Shown here: piece by piece, positions 12,430 through 22,665 of the stretch
Numbering within the stretch: position 1 is the stretch's first letter
How the letters are laid out: every line of letters begins with the position of its first letter
NCBI GenBank assembly: GCA_907163375.1
Contig: CAJQUW010007059.1
Span: 186,001 to 250,000, forward strand
DNA from: Prostheceraeus crozeri
Taxonomy: Eukaryota; Platyhelminthes; Polycladida; Euryleptidae
Length of the DNA stretch: 64,000 bases
Reading direction: 5' to 3'
The notes under the pieces: model-generated
The model's input: only the letters and a program-made list of their open reading frames with translations
Database searches by the model: none
Told to the model about the DNA's origin: nothing
Made by a program: the position numbers and the translations under genes

Positions 12430-12811
12430 ATGATATAGCGGCAGTAGAAATTCCCTCGGATAGCGAGGATGATGGATTGGAAATCAATGTGGAGGCTGAC
12501 ATTGAGCGACCGACGTCTCTAAAGCGAAAGTGGACGAGAAGATATCCCATGCTTGAATGAAAACTATTTTGATATCGCAGGAGCCGGATTACAATTATTG
12601 GACACATAAAAAGATACGGTTGGTGAAGATAGTTCGCCTCACGATATTTTCACGAAATTATACTTTACTGAAGAAAACGTTGCGAATATGGTCATACAAT
12701 GCAACTAATATCGCGAATTCAAGAATCTAAAATGTTGCAATGTGGAGACTGTTGATTTTTTGAAATTTATTGGTACTCTTGTTTTCTCTGGAACTATTGA
12801 CTTGCCTGGAC
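12430..12811 (+). pseudogene. piggyBac-type transposase fragment
   Basis: The first part is acidic (EIPSDSEDDGLEINVEADI, about 12448-12505) then basic (KRKWTRR), the usual N-terminal style of piggyBac/PGBD proteins. Near 12640-12800, in another frame, comes SSPHDIFTKLYFTEENVANM, then a stop, then VDFLKFIGTLVFSGTIDL. That matches the start of the DDE_Tnp_1_7 domain ('..FF..E....I...N.Y...' then 'F.GI.I.MGI..LPS'). The DDD catalytic residues are missing because the sequence is cut by the adjacent LINE. At least one frameshift and one stop are present. Confidence 0.65.
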
Positions 12812-12880
12812 TCACTTGACTTAATAACAGGACTTGACGTCTTGTCAATCCTGGCAATGATCCGTAGACACAATTCTCCT

Positions 12881-14602
12881 TCACTGTTGGCGGTCGTCTG
12901 CCAGGTCTTCCATATATTTAACCCATTCGGTTCCTGTAGCCAGCCAGTCACTTGATCTACCGCGATGGTACCTGATGTGGTTCGTCAGGTGCTTGGTCTC
13001 TTGATGAAGCCGTCGTTTCCATGTCATCTTCAGTCTGCCCCGTTTTCGCTGCCAGCCTGGCCGTTGTTCATGGTACCATAGCAGCTGATATGGAATTCGG
13101 CTCGAGCCCATTCGAAGAGTGTGACCAAACCAAGTCAAGCGACGATGTTTCATAAGTTCGGGCACGGTGTCTTTGATGTTAAAATGAGCGTAAATGGAGG
13201 CATATGAAATATGGTGTTCGGGACGAAATTTCCCCAGTTGTTTCAGACAGAGATACTCAAAGCTCCCCAGACGCTTTTCTTGAACTTGTGAGAGTCCCCA
13301 GCTTTCACAGTCGTATGTGAGAACTGATCTAATACATGGTGTGAAGACGCGGCCTTTTGTTTTCGGTGAGACTGAGGGACTGGACCATAAGTTGGCGTTG
13401 AAACGTCTGAATACAGCTGCAGCTCTACCAATGCGCCGATTTAATTCGGTTTCCAAGCAGCCATTTGAAGTGACAGTGGACCCCAGGTAAACGAATTCAT
13501 TGACTTTCTCAAGGGGTTCCCCTGCCAGATAGATGGTGGCTGGTCTGCTGTGAGTGTCAAGAATTTTGCTTTTTCCTGTATTTATTTTAAGGCCGATTTC
13601 GGACGCAAATTTGGCTACTTCATCAATCAGGATTTGCATGGCGTCGCTGTTTTCTGCCAGGAGCGCAACATCGACAGCGTATGTTAAATCGCAAACGGGC
13701 GATTCGGTGAGCCGCAGTCTAATACCAATGGGGGTTCCACGACTCATGCACGATTTGGTGGCACAATGAAGGATCCAGTCGATGGCTGCAGTGAAGAGTA
13801 TGGGTGATGTCAGAGCACCCTGTCTTACACCAGAATTCACAAGAAACTTAGATGACACTTGTCCTTTATATTTCACAGCGGCATTCGTCCGACGATACAA
13901 TGCTTTTATGATTCCAATCAACTTCGAAGGCATTCCATCTGCTTCAAGAATCTGCCAAAGCGCCTCCCTGGAGACAGAGTCGAAAGCTGCTCGGAAGTCA
14001 AGGAAAGATATCGTTGTGGGTTGCTGGAATTCATTCCGGGTTTCGATTATTTGACGAAGGCTAAACAGCTGATCTACGCAACCTCTTCCTGGTCTAAATC
14101 CTGCTTGGCTTTCACGGCACCGTTTCTCTCTATCTGGTCTTATGCGGCTGACAATTATGTTCTCCAATATTTTGGATGCTATGTCCAGAAGACTTATGCC
14201 TCTATAATTGGCACATATGGCTTTACTCCCTTTTTTATGTACTGGAATGATTGTGGCGAGGGTCCAGCCATCTGGGATTTCTTCGTCATTCCAAATCTGC
14301 GTAATAAGATGATGGAGAGGGCCAATAATTGTTGATTGACCATGGATCCATAGTTCCGGTGGGATACCATCTTCGCCCGCAGCCTTATTCCTTTTCATCT
14401 TCTTCAGAGCAGATTCAACTTCCATTCTGGTGGGTGGATCTATTGAACTATCATACTGTCCGAGATCATGACATGGCTCAGCTAGCTGTGGACAATCTAA
14501 GGCGGCCTGTCGCGGATTGTTCAGAAGATCTGTGAAATGCTCTGCCCAGCGTGATAAGTTCTGCGATGTGTTGACCAATCGTTGACCATTTTTTTGCCTC
14601 AA
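12881..14602 (-). pseudogene. RTE LINE reverse transcriptase domain
   Basis: Open for 573 codons. RT motifs in order: NKAAGEDGIPPELW; PVHKKGSKAICANYRGIS (finger); ISFLDFRAAFDSV (motif A with the catalytic Asp); GVRQGALTSPILF (motif B); LTYAVDVALLAE (motif C); then the thumb and the usual RTE tail VYLGSTVTSNG, SVLTYDCESWG and HRRLTWFGH. Motif C is YAVD where YADD is expected, so one of the two catalytic aspartates is replaced by Val (GTC for GAC). The rest is remarkably open. The enzyme is therefore probably inactive although the frame is otherwise well preserved. The endonuclease lies upstream in a different frame, separated by an A7 run. Confidence 0.88.
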
Positions 14603-15690
14603 GAAATTCGCCGAGGCCCACCCTTTGTCCTGAACTTTCGCGGATCACTCTGTATAGCTTTTGCCAATCTCCAACGGCCGCGGCATTTTCCATATTCCTC
14701 GCTATTGATGTCCAGTATTTCTCCATATCTTGTTTCATTGCACTTTGTATCACTTGATTTTTTGAGCTACTCCAATTGTTCTGAGTGTTTTCGCGGCTTT
14801 TGATCATTTGCATTGTTGATGCTGACATCCATTGCTGTTGGGGAGTTTTTCTCTTCTTAGGTAAAGTCTTCTCGGCTGCCGTTTTGATCGCACGTTCCAG
14901 ATATACCCATTGGTCATTGATGCTGGATAGTTCTGAATGTGTGAAGAAATCTGACAGGTTTTCAGCCAGTTGTTCAGCAAAGCGCTCTTGTTTGGACGAA
15001 GTTTGCAGCTCATTAACTGCTAGCCTGAAGTGCTTTGGTCTCAGATGATTCATCTTGAATCGGAGCTTAACTGTTGTTACAACTAATGCATGATCTGACG
15101 GAGCGGTTTTGCAGGAGGCCCAGAAGGATATAGTATCCCTGATACTTGACTTCCATCTGGATCTCACAAGAGCATGATCTATTCTGTTCTTCGTTACTCC
15201 GTCCGGAGAAACCCATGTCACTTGGTGGCCTAGTTTATGTTGGAAATGGGTACCACAGATTGATAAGTCAGTTATAGCAGCCATGTCCAGGAGACGTCTG
15301 CCGTTTTCACATCGTCTTCCAATACCGAAGTTTCCGATGTGACGCTGGAAGCCATGACGAGAAGGACCGGTTTGGGCATTCAAATCACCACCAATAAAAA
15401 GAAAATTTTTCCTTGGGATATTCTGTATGATGCCGTTGAGTTCTGCGAAGAAATCATCTTTAGTCGCATCTGACGCTCCATTTGTAGGTGCATAGGCAGT
15501 TATGACTGTTGTAGGTATGGGACTGGAGGCGAGATGCATAACCATCATACGCGAGGAAGGCGCATACGCTCCTGTGACGATTGTCTTGAGTCGGTCTCTT
15601 ACTGCAATACCTACACCTTGATGTCCAGAGCCATCGCTTTGACCACAATACAACTTGTACGATTGGTTTGATTCCGGGACTCTTACTTCA
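14590..15690 (-). pseudogene. RTE LINE endonuclease domain and linker
   Basis: Endonuclease/exonuclease/phosphatase domain for nicking target DNA. Visible are EVRVPESNQSYKLYCG, HQGVGIAVRDRL, FIGGDLNAQTG (catalytic Asp and Asn), TWVSPDGVTKNRIDHAL, and APSDHALVV (catalytic Asp-His). A helical linker follows to GLGEFLEAK. The first strands with the N-terminal Asn and Glu are missing (5' truncation near 15690). At 14591-14597 (T7 on the plus strand) the frame changes. With six A instead of seven the endonuclease would read straight into the RT, so this is a homopolymer frameshift, real or from sequencing. Confidence 0.85.
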
Positions 15691-15699
15691 CGCGTAAAC

Positions 15700-15745
15700 T
15701 ACGCGTAATTACACATGACCCTAAACATCCGTGGCTATGCGTGAC
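15700..15745 (+). repeat. Inverted repeat, left member
   Basis: 'acgcgtaattac' followed by 'ctaaacatccgtgg'. The reverse complement recurs at 17115-17155 with 'acgcgtaattac' and 'ccaaacatccgtgg'. About 34 bp match. The RTE LINE's 5' end is immediately to the left. The pair could mark a non-autonomous DNA element of about 1.45 kb, but no target duplication was found. Confidence 0.45.
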
Positions 15746-17110
15746 ATTGCTGCAATATGTATCGGCAGTCCTTTTGTAAAGACTTTGCGTCTCATGTGTC
15801 TGCATGTATCAGAGGCTAAACAATCTGATAGGACCTCAATTTCATGCTCAGAGAAGACAGAACATGCTTAGCGGTTCATCCGTGGTTCAAGCGGCAGCGC
15901 AGACAACCGTAGACGACGCGCAAACTATAAACCCTCGCCCGCGCGTATTCATATACATCCCCATCAGTGGCGTCTTCTCCGTACCTGCGAGGCCTTCGGC
16001 GCATCCTCAAAAATAATTTTCCAACAATTATAAAAGTGAAAAGTGTTATCATTCATATAAATTCGATAGCTTCTCGTGACAGCTGTGCGCAGCTTTCCGT
16101 CTCAAAGTCAGACGCTCAACATCATTGAACAGTTTTGCAGCACGTGCTGGAATCACAGCTGTTTTCTTCGAACAATTAGACACACAAGCTGGTCGTGTGT
16201 TCAGACGGAGCATTGATGTTCAGACAGCGAAAGAGAGTTGTGTGCGTGTGAGGCAGTAAGCGCACGCGCCCGCGCCAATATTGGCTTTTCCAATAGACAT
16301 GATGCTTTGCCTTCTCCAATTTTTGCAATGAAATTCTGCGCGATTCTTGATCGAGGCGCGGTATCTAAATATAGTAAGGGAAGCGCAACCCAATTGTTCC
16401 TGGATTCGCTTTATGTCAGAGAGGCCACTACCACAGAACTGCGTCAACAGTAGCAGATGGCTGACGTTCAGACAAGACTGCGATCAGATGATGAGCGTTC
16501 TCCAATGAATGCAGAGTAATGCATCTGACTCGAACACCCAGATTCGGTAGAATTCCATAATTTGTTTGATGTGACACTATGTTTAGTACTGCAGATGAGA
16601 TCATAACCACGCCTTTCGTCCGAAGGGAATTTACTGAAAAGATGTCAGTCGTCAAGCAAGGTAGGCCAACACTTGATATAAAATGAAAGTACTCACTGAG
16701 AAAGAAATAAGAAATACTGCACAAGACATTTTAATGCATCAAAATTTCCAACAAGTGAGTGGCTGACCGGCAGTGAGAAACGCAAGAAACTGTTTCCCTT
16801 CCTCCTTTTTTCTCGAGAAAATGTGGTCTGGACAGAGAGGGGATATAGTTCCTTGAGTAAGGCGGTTAAGAGACATGAGCAATCACTTCTCATGTGCACA
16901 TTCACTTGGCCTTAAATTCGGGAAATTGTTATTGAAAATTCAACTTTCATGAAAATTAATGGTGTAACATAAAAAATGTCTGGTATAGAAATAATATTCC
17001 AATGCCGAGTGAAGGCCTATGGTCTGGGCGCACGCGACGCCACTGTTCCCCATGTTTTGAAAGCATCAGATCAAGTGATTTCTGACACTGAGTAAAAGAA
17101 TAGAATGTTT
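15746..17110. other. Sequence between the 15.7/17.1-kb inverted repeats
   Basis: Contains GC-rich patches (for example 15935-15955 and 16255-16285 with 'cgcgcccgcg') unlike the flanking intron. Several short open frames occur on both strands but none is recognised. It may be the body of a non-autonomous element. Confidence 0.35.
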
Positions 17111-17160
17111 TTAACCACGGATGTTTGGGGTGCTCCGTAATTACGCGTGGCATGTCACCT
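17111..17160 (-). repeat. Inverted repeat, right member
   Basis: Partner of 15700-15745. Confidence 0.45.
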
Positions 17161-18177
17161 AGTGTTGCACTGAATATTAATTTGACATCTGCGTAGGCAC
17201 ACTTAGTGCGGGTACTCGTTCCTGAGACCACACACCACAGGAATGCTTTGTGTTACACAATGGCATTAAAACATGTTTGTATAGTGCACGATCTATAAGA
17301 AACATATTGTTAATGACAGTAGGTCCCTACTATCTACTACTACATTGAGAGGATATAAATTGATTTATAATATATCTGATTTACATTTCATGCGCACTGT
17401 GAGCATAAATTGATGACAATTGCACTCTGATGTAGCCTACACTAGCTTTTGTTGTCCCTTAAGTCCAATGGTTTGAATTGATTGAGACATAATTTTGTTT
17501 TTTGTAAGATTGATGGAAGAAACAGTAAATTATTACGGCTATGCTCGATAAAGTATGCTTGACAAAGACCATTCTATTCCTCGTTTACAACTTTTGTGTA
17601 TTCTGATTTATGATACTGTATTCCAAAGCATTTACAAATATAGTAGTAATAACAACTCTTAGAGTAATGTCATAATAGATGTCTCATAGTAGGGCCTATC
17701 ACCTTACTTATGGTCTAGAGATTAAAAAATGATACAATCTAGATTTAGTGTAATTACTGAATTTGAAAAAAATCAAAAAATATCCAGAATCGCACGATTT
17801 TCGATTTATCATGCACTGAGTACCACAAATCGGATCACACGAAAATCGAATCGCGCCACCACTGGTAGCCATTGATTCCATCCTGGATAACACTTATAAT
17901 AATTCTCGGTGGACTTGTTCTTAGGCAAATTCGAGGCATTCCTATAAGTGGGTATTCCAGCTCACTCTTAGCTTACCTTTTCCTAGCTCATAGAGCTCAG
18001 ACATTCGATGAGTCTTCTTGTTGTCAAGAAATTCGGCATGGCTAAGTTTCTCTCAACCACTACGAAGCATGCCGACATAATTTTGCATTTTCATTTACAG
18101 GCACTTCAATAAAATCTTTTTCTGACTACTATCCACAAAATCTCTTAACTGGCAGAAGCGGAAGCAATGACGAAAGT
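17161..18177. other. Intron stretch, little recognised
   Basis: AT-rich. At 17864-17870, read on the minus strand, 'cagtggtggcgcgattcg' resembles one end of a hAT-type element, but no partner end was found. No gene. Confidence 0.35.
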
Positions 18178-18540
18178 GTGAATGATTTGGAAGTCAAAAA
18201 CAAGGTCCAAGAGAATGACCTTAGCACAGCGGAGGTCTATGATAAGGTTGACGAGCTCAGCTTTCAAGTGGTTCTATGTACTTTTCCGGAAAGTACGAGT
18301 AATGTGCCACTTAACACTGACTTGTTTGCTAGAATTTTTCTAATGCAGGTTCGTGTCTAGAGTTAATGGTATTTTCAGTGTTTTCAAGATAATGGGCTAT
18401 AAAGAAAATCCACCTTAAAACTCCTACATCAAATCCTTCACAAGAAATTGCTTTCACAAGAGTTTGGTTGCTCTTCACCTCGCCGAATTCCCTCCGTCAC
18501 GAGGATGTATGATAGACTATTGTTATCCTTATGTTGGCAA
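18178..18540 (+). pseudogene. Decayed C-terminal piece of a Penelope-like RT
   Basis: YDKVDELSFQVVLCTFPES (about 18238-18295) aligns with HKVEQFCFDVIVFTFPDS in the fuller copy at 20.8-22.4 kb. This is the thumb/C-terminal part of the same RT family. The upstream RT and the structured 3' region seen in the other two copies are not recognisable. It is an old fragment with several breaks. Confidence 0.6.
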
Positions 18541-20059
18541 ATGTCCAAATTAAGTTTGCAATTTACTTCTTAGCTATATTTCCTCAGGCATGGAAAGTCC
18601 TTCCTGATCATTCGATCGATCTGGCCGGCTTGGCCCCGCCATGTGGTACATGTTGGAGGTTAGGGGCCGAAGTTTTGCTTTTTGCAGCCAAATGGTTCCT
18701 TCTCGATGATTCCTTAAGTGCCTACACAGCTATAAGAGCTTTCTTCAGTTATGTGTACATCTTCATTGGTAATTTTGGATAGCATCTCAACGGTGACCTT
18801 ATGCTGTATTTTTTTCATGGGACTGCAAAAATAAAAATATTAGCTATACTTTTTCCCCGTCTGACGTTTTAGTTTGTCCAGCTTGTCCATATGCATGTGC
18901 ATTGTGAGTCTTACTCTTTTCAGGATATGGATCACAAAGTTTTTAGTATTAATCATATTTGCGCGTTCCGGACTATACTGATTTCTTCTAAGATTTTCCA
19001 ATAGGACATCTGTTTAACTTTGTATTTCTTCCGTAACTGGATCTTCGCAGTATTCAATTTTGTCGTGTTTTGATTTAACTAATTACAGTATTGGCTTATA
19101 TCAAAAAAAGGCGTCTTGTAACAAAAAAGCTTTTTGTGAAAGCTGCACATTTAGGAAGGCAATCATACGTCCCGATATCAAGAGTCGGTAGGATTGGCTT
19201 TGACTCAATCCTAAAGTCTATCAGCTTCACAAGTGCCATGATTGACTGCGGGACAATCCATGGAAAATAGTAAGAATTACTTGGAGTCAGGATTCAATTC
19301 ATAGAGAAATTTCAGTATTGATGACACTGTATCATCAACAGTTGCGTGTTTACATTCAATTTGGTTCGGTATAATTTCAGTCTATATCTGATAACTAAGT
19401 GACTGATGAATACCGCTCTAGGCATTAATCCAGAACACTATCCCAAGAAAATGATACTTCCATTAGACAGACAGAAAGGAAAATTAGTAGGCATCATAAT
19501 AAATTCTGAAATTTTCATGTATTTTATTTTAAATTTTCTGCGTGGTATTCACGGAACTGATCAACAAATCAAAAATACCACAATTAGGTATTGGATCAGA
19601 CTTCATGTACAACATCTAATACGAATCAGAAGAACTTAATTAAATAGTTCAGATGAGATGTAGGCTGCCAAAATGGAATGCTCTAGAAAATAAGCCGCAA
19701 CTCATCCGAATGAAGTGGAATTTCGGTTATCCGAGCATGCCGATCATCCAGACAGCAGTTCCGAACAGCGATCATTAGAAGAACCCTGAAATTTTCGGAT
19801 TTCTTTCTATCGGTCCTCCATCTTTTCTCTCACAATCTCTGCATAAGACAAGTCTTGTTGGCAGTTACGCAATAGTAAAAAATACCAATACAATCGTGGC
19901 TTTAAATAGACAAGTCAAGTTGGGAAAGCACAAGCACCCATCTGATGAGGTGCATATCAAAGGGACACTGAAAAGTTGAACTGTATCAATTAGCGAAAAA
20001 TGAAAAATGTTTGACTGAAAACAAAGCTCAACAAATTTTCATTTATTTGCTTGATTTAG
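18541..20059. other. Intron stretch, little recognised
   Basis: No gene. Positions 19710-19760 ('cggttatccgagcatgccg') resemble the 'ttatccga' style of pogo/Tigger ends, but nothing else of such an element was found nearby. Confidence 0.3.
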
Positions 20060-20092
20060 CTTGATGTAAAGGAAGACTTTTATATTAAAACT

Positions 20093-20767
20093 TTGAATAC
20101 CGTGTATCCTTTGGGTTTGAATGATAGACTACTTGGCCAAGGACGTGTTTCTAATGATACTGTAAATAATACGCCTTTTTATTCGTCACCCATTCCGCGA
20201 AAGAGAAGAAGTCATGGTAGAAGACGATCTGGGAGAAAAGTTCGGACATCTTATCCTGATAGCACTGTTGTTTTTGATTCTTTGCGCTGTTTTTTCGATA
20301 AGTGCGATTTTATTGATTTTTATTGTTATTTACGAAAGCTTTCAAGAAGTGTTTTGCGCAATTTGCTCCAGAACTTGTCTAGTGTCGCAGGTGACTTGCG
20401 TATTGTTTTGTCAGCTTTTTTAACTCATGTTTTTAATGATAATAGTAATAACGGTATCGACAAGGATCGTGAAAGGGCTGTAATTGTTGTTTTGTATGAC
20501 TGTAGGAATATCGAGTATTTGAATATTCCGTCTGTTTTTGGCAATAAAAGAATTCGCCGTCTTTTGCCTGACAAGGTCCAAAGTGCACATCCTCCTAGAA
20601 TATTTTACAAACTTGTGAAACCGATATCGTTGCGTATTTGCAATTACAGTAGATTGTTATCGAGTTTGTCGTTGTCCGACATATCTAATATTTCAACTTC
20701 TGCTTGTATTTGTTCTAGTAAACTCCGATTTTATTTACGCTCCTTTCGGTCATATTGTTACTGGTGA
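20093..20767 (+). pseudogene. Penelope-like element, N-terminal coding region
   Basis: A 224-codon frame beginning NTVYPLGLNDRLLGQ. It has a basic patch (RKRRSHGRRRSGRK, about residues 36-49), a Leu/Phe-rich region, and then PPRIFYKLVKPISLRICNY, which fits the 'P.I.YK..KPI...I.NY' block that precedes the RT in this family. Towards its 3' end a second frame carries the conserved 'YAPFGHIVTGDLNVI' block, which runs into the RT frame. The basic patch may bind nucleic acid (inference). No endonuclease residues were recognised. Confidence 0.6.
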
Positions 20768-22412
20768 TTTGAATGTGATAGATGATGTTCATCTTAGGAA
20801 TGTCATGGCACGGGGTGTTAAATTTCGTATTCCTCAATTTTTGCCATGGAATAAGGTTAAAGCTGACTTGGTGACTTGTGTTAAGACCCACGCTGATAAA
20901 ATGTCCAAAGTGTTCAAGATTGATCGTGATCGTTTCGATGATTGGGAGGGTGAAACAATAGACCTCATTTGTAAACGTATAAAAAGACTGAAGTATTGTG
21001 AAAATGTATTCGAAAGAAAGTTTACGTCTATTAGATCACTTGATGAGAGCATTAAATGTATGCATGATCATTTTGTCATAGTGCCCGTCGATAAAGCGGC
21101 TAATAATTTTGCTGTTATATGTAAGAAATTGTATATCAACATCATGTTGGAAGAACTAGGTTTTGATTTAAACAGTTTGGTACCTGTCGGCAATGCAACT
21201 TATTCTGTTTCTTCGGAAGGTAGCAGTGAAATTGTTGACCGTCACTGTTCACTTGTTAAGTCATTTGGTATAAACTGTTCGGATGATTGTAAAAAGTTGC
21301 CTAAATTGTTCTGTATTCCGAAGTTTCATAAGTCACCATATAAGTTTAGATTTATTGCTGGAGCGCGCAAGTGTACGAGTACACAATTGTCAGTTGTTCT
21401 TAATAAGGGTCTTTCCTTAATAAGAGACTTTTTTAAACTTTATTGTGAAGCAATACAGAAGAATAGTGGCTTCCGATGTTTTTGGAGCATTAAGTCTACT
21501 GAAGAATTTTTGAACGTTGCAAATAATAAAAATAATGTCTTTTCAATTCAAGTATTCGATTTTTCTACATTGTACACTAACCTCAATCATGAAGACATAT
21601 GTGCACATTTGTTAAGCTTGCTGGAGCTAGTTTTTAACTCCACGTCGAGAAAATTTCTTTGTGTTGGTTTTAATAAAACTTTTTTCGCTGGTAAAACGTA
21701 CAAAGGTTATCACTGTTTTAGTTTGGAAATGTTGAAGTCCGCAATTAAGTTTGTTATTTCGGAAGTTTTCGTTGTTTTTGGTGGCTTGGCATTCAAGCAG
21801 GTTAGGGGCATTCCTATGGGGGGAAATTGCAGCCCTATGTTAGCTGATTTGTTTTTGTGCCACTGTGAATTCGTTTTTATGAAATCGTTAGTGTCGAACA
21901 AGAAATTCGGATTAGCTAGATTGATGTCTTGCACCACACGTTACATCGATGATATATGTCTTTTCAATTATAAATATTTTGACACTTTGGTGACTAAGAT
22001 TTATCCCGCGGATTTGAAGGCTGAGAGAAATGGGACGGATAACACCTCAGTAGAATATCTCGATGTCAAGCTTAATATTTGTAGTGATGGTTTACATACA
22101 TCAGTTTTTCATAAGGTTGAGCAATTTTGTTTTGATGTTATTGTTTTCACTTTTCCCGACAGTCTTCTTCCTCTTCATATGGGTGCGAATGTCTTTGCCA
22201 GTCAAGTTCTTCGTTACCTTAGGATATGTTCTCATCTGCCGTATGCCATTGTTAAAGCTAAAAGCATGTTTAAAGTTTTTGTGAAACGCGGATATGAAGC
22301 CTGCAAGTTAATCAAATGTATGGAGAGACTGTTGAAAAAGCATTTTTTAGTTTTGTTTAAATTTGGTTTGCAGTCAGCCAGAGAATTTTGTATTTTGTGT
22401 GGCTTCATTTAA
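20733..22412 (+). CDS. Penelope-like reverse transcriptase
   Basis: About 550 codons. Blocks in order: GHIVTGDLNVIDDVHLRN; FVIVPVDKAANNFAVIC (the DK motif of Penelope-type RTs); LPKLFCIPKFHKSPYKFRFI (the PK-HK-P-R-I block); VFDFSTLYTNLNHEDI (motif A, catalytic Asp); QVRGIPMGGNCSPMLADLF (motif B); RYIDDICLF (motif C with both Asp); EYLDVKLNI (motif E region); and a C-terminal thumb (VFTFPDSLLPLHMGANVF). All catalytic residues are present and the frame is long, so this part looks well preserved. Stop at 22410-22412. The closest relatives I recall are uncharacterised RT proteins of corals, hydra and bivalves. Confidence 0.85.
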   Translation: MYAPFGHIVTGDLNVIDDVHLRNVMARGVKFRIPQFLPWNKVKADLVTCVKTHADKMSKVFKIDRDRFDDWEGETIDLICKRIKRLKYCENVFERKFTSIRSLDESIKCMHDHFVIVPVDKAANNFAVICKKLYINIMLEELGFDLNSLVPVGNATYSVSSEGSSEIVDRHCSLVKSFGINCSDDCKKLPKLFCIPKFHKSPYKFRFIAGARKCTSTQLSVVLNKGLSLIRDFFKLYCEAIQKNSGFRCFWSIKSTEEFLNVANNKNNVFSIQVFDFSTLYTNLNHEDICAHLLSLLELVFNSTSRKFLCVGFNKTFFAGKTYKGYHCFSLEMLKSAIKFVISEVFVVFGGLAFKQVRGIPMGGNCSPMLADLFLCHCEFVFMKSLVSNKKFGLARLMSCTTRYIDDICLFNYKYFDTLVTKIYPADLKAERNGTDNTSVEYLDVKLNICSDGLHTSVFHKVEQFCFDVIVFTFPDSLLPLHMGANVFASQVLRYLRICSHLPYAIVKAKSMFKVFVKRGYEACKLIKCMERLLKKHFLVLFKFGLQSAREFCILCGFI

Positions 22413-22440
22413 GAGTGTTATCATTGTTAAGTCATGTGTG

Positions 22441-22537
22441 GGGTCCGCCTTTTTGGCGGGGGTCCGCCAGCTAGGGTTTGAGCGTACAAAATGTTAAAGG
22501 ACCCGAAACGCGACCTAGCTGGTCATTTTGCTGATGA
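22441..22537 (+). ncRNA. Structured 3' UTR of the Penelope-like RT element
   Basis: Starts 28 bases after the RT stop. A hairpin CCGCC/GGCGG (22445-22449 with 22455-22459, loop TTTTT) comes first. Then GGGTCC (22460-22465) can pair with GGACCC (22499-22504), and CCAGCTAGG (22467-22475) with CCTAGCTGG (22514-22522). The order a-b-a'-b' would make an H-type pseudoknot. CTGATGA follows at 22531-22537. The copy at 33.79 kb keeps the hairpin with different base pairs and keeps the first pseudoknot stem. A role in RT recognition of its own RNA is inference. Confidence 0.6.
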
Positions 22538-22665
22538 ACCCCTTCTATGTTTATTCTTTTCTGGTATGTCTTGTATAAAGATTGTAAATATGTTTTATTG
22601 TTCGGTACGCCATCTAAGTATTATTTCTTTTATATTACCCGATGACCGGCGTGAACGCTTTCAAC

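Larger units (their letters stand above)
11275..12811 (+). mobile_element. piggyBac-like element, 5' part
   Basis: At 11271-11274 is TTAA followed by CCCTTATTCTACTGATGTCC, the arrangement expected at a piggyBac terminus (TTAA target, CCC start). An internal inverted motif recurs: 'gatgtccaatatatt' at 11286 and 'tgtccaatatgttggac' near 11614, like the subterminal repeats of this superfamily. A piggyBac-type transposase fragment follows (12430-12811). The element stops where the antisense RTE LINE begins, and no 3' half was found beyond that LINE, so it is truncated. Confidence 0.6.
12812..15690 (-). mobile_element. RTE-clade LINE, 5'-truncated
   Basis: Minus-strand non-LTR retrotransposon with an apurinic-like endonuclease followed by reverse transcriptase. 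The protein style (endonuclease GGDLNAQTG, RIDHAL and SDHALV; RT tail 'EFVYLGSTVTSNG..E..RRIG.A') is that of RTE-clade elements. The endonuclease lacks its first 30 or so residues, and the reading frame ends near 15690, so the copy is 5'-truncated. Its 3' end abuts a piggyBac transposase fragment near 12811. GC content is higher than in the surrounding intron. No clean target duplication was identified. Confidence 0.85.

Noticed and set aside
14591-14597. Programmed frameshift between endonuclease and RT of the RTE LINE
   Set aside because: RTE elements normally encode one continuous protein. A single extra A in a homopolymer explains the break better.
13554-15048. Plus-strand frames across the RTE LINE (up to 158 codons)
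   Set aside because: They are antisense shadows of the minus-strand RT and endonuclease.
17860-17900. hAT terminus ('cagtggtggcgcgattcg' on minus)
   Set aside because: No opposite end or 8-bp duplication was found.
22441-22545. Complete hammerhead ribozyme
   Set aside because: GAAA and CTGATGA occur in the wrong order for a simple fold and the sequences flanking them do not pair as stem II.
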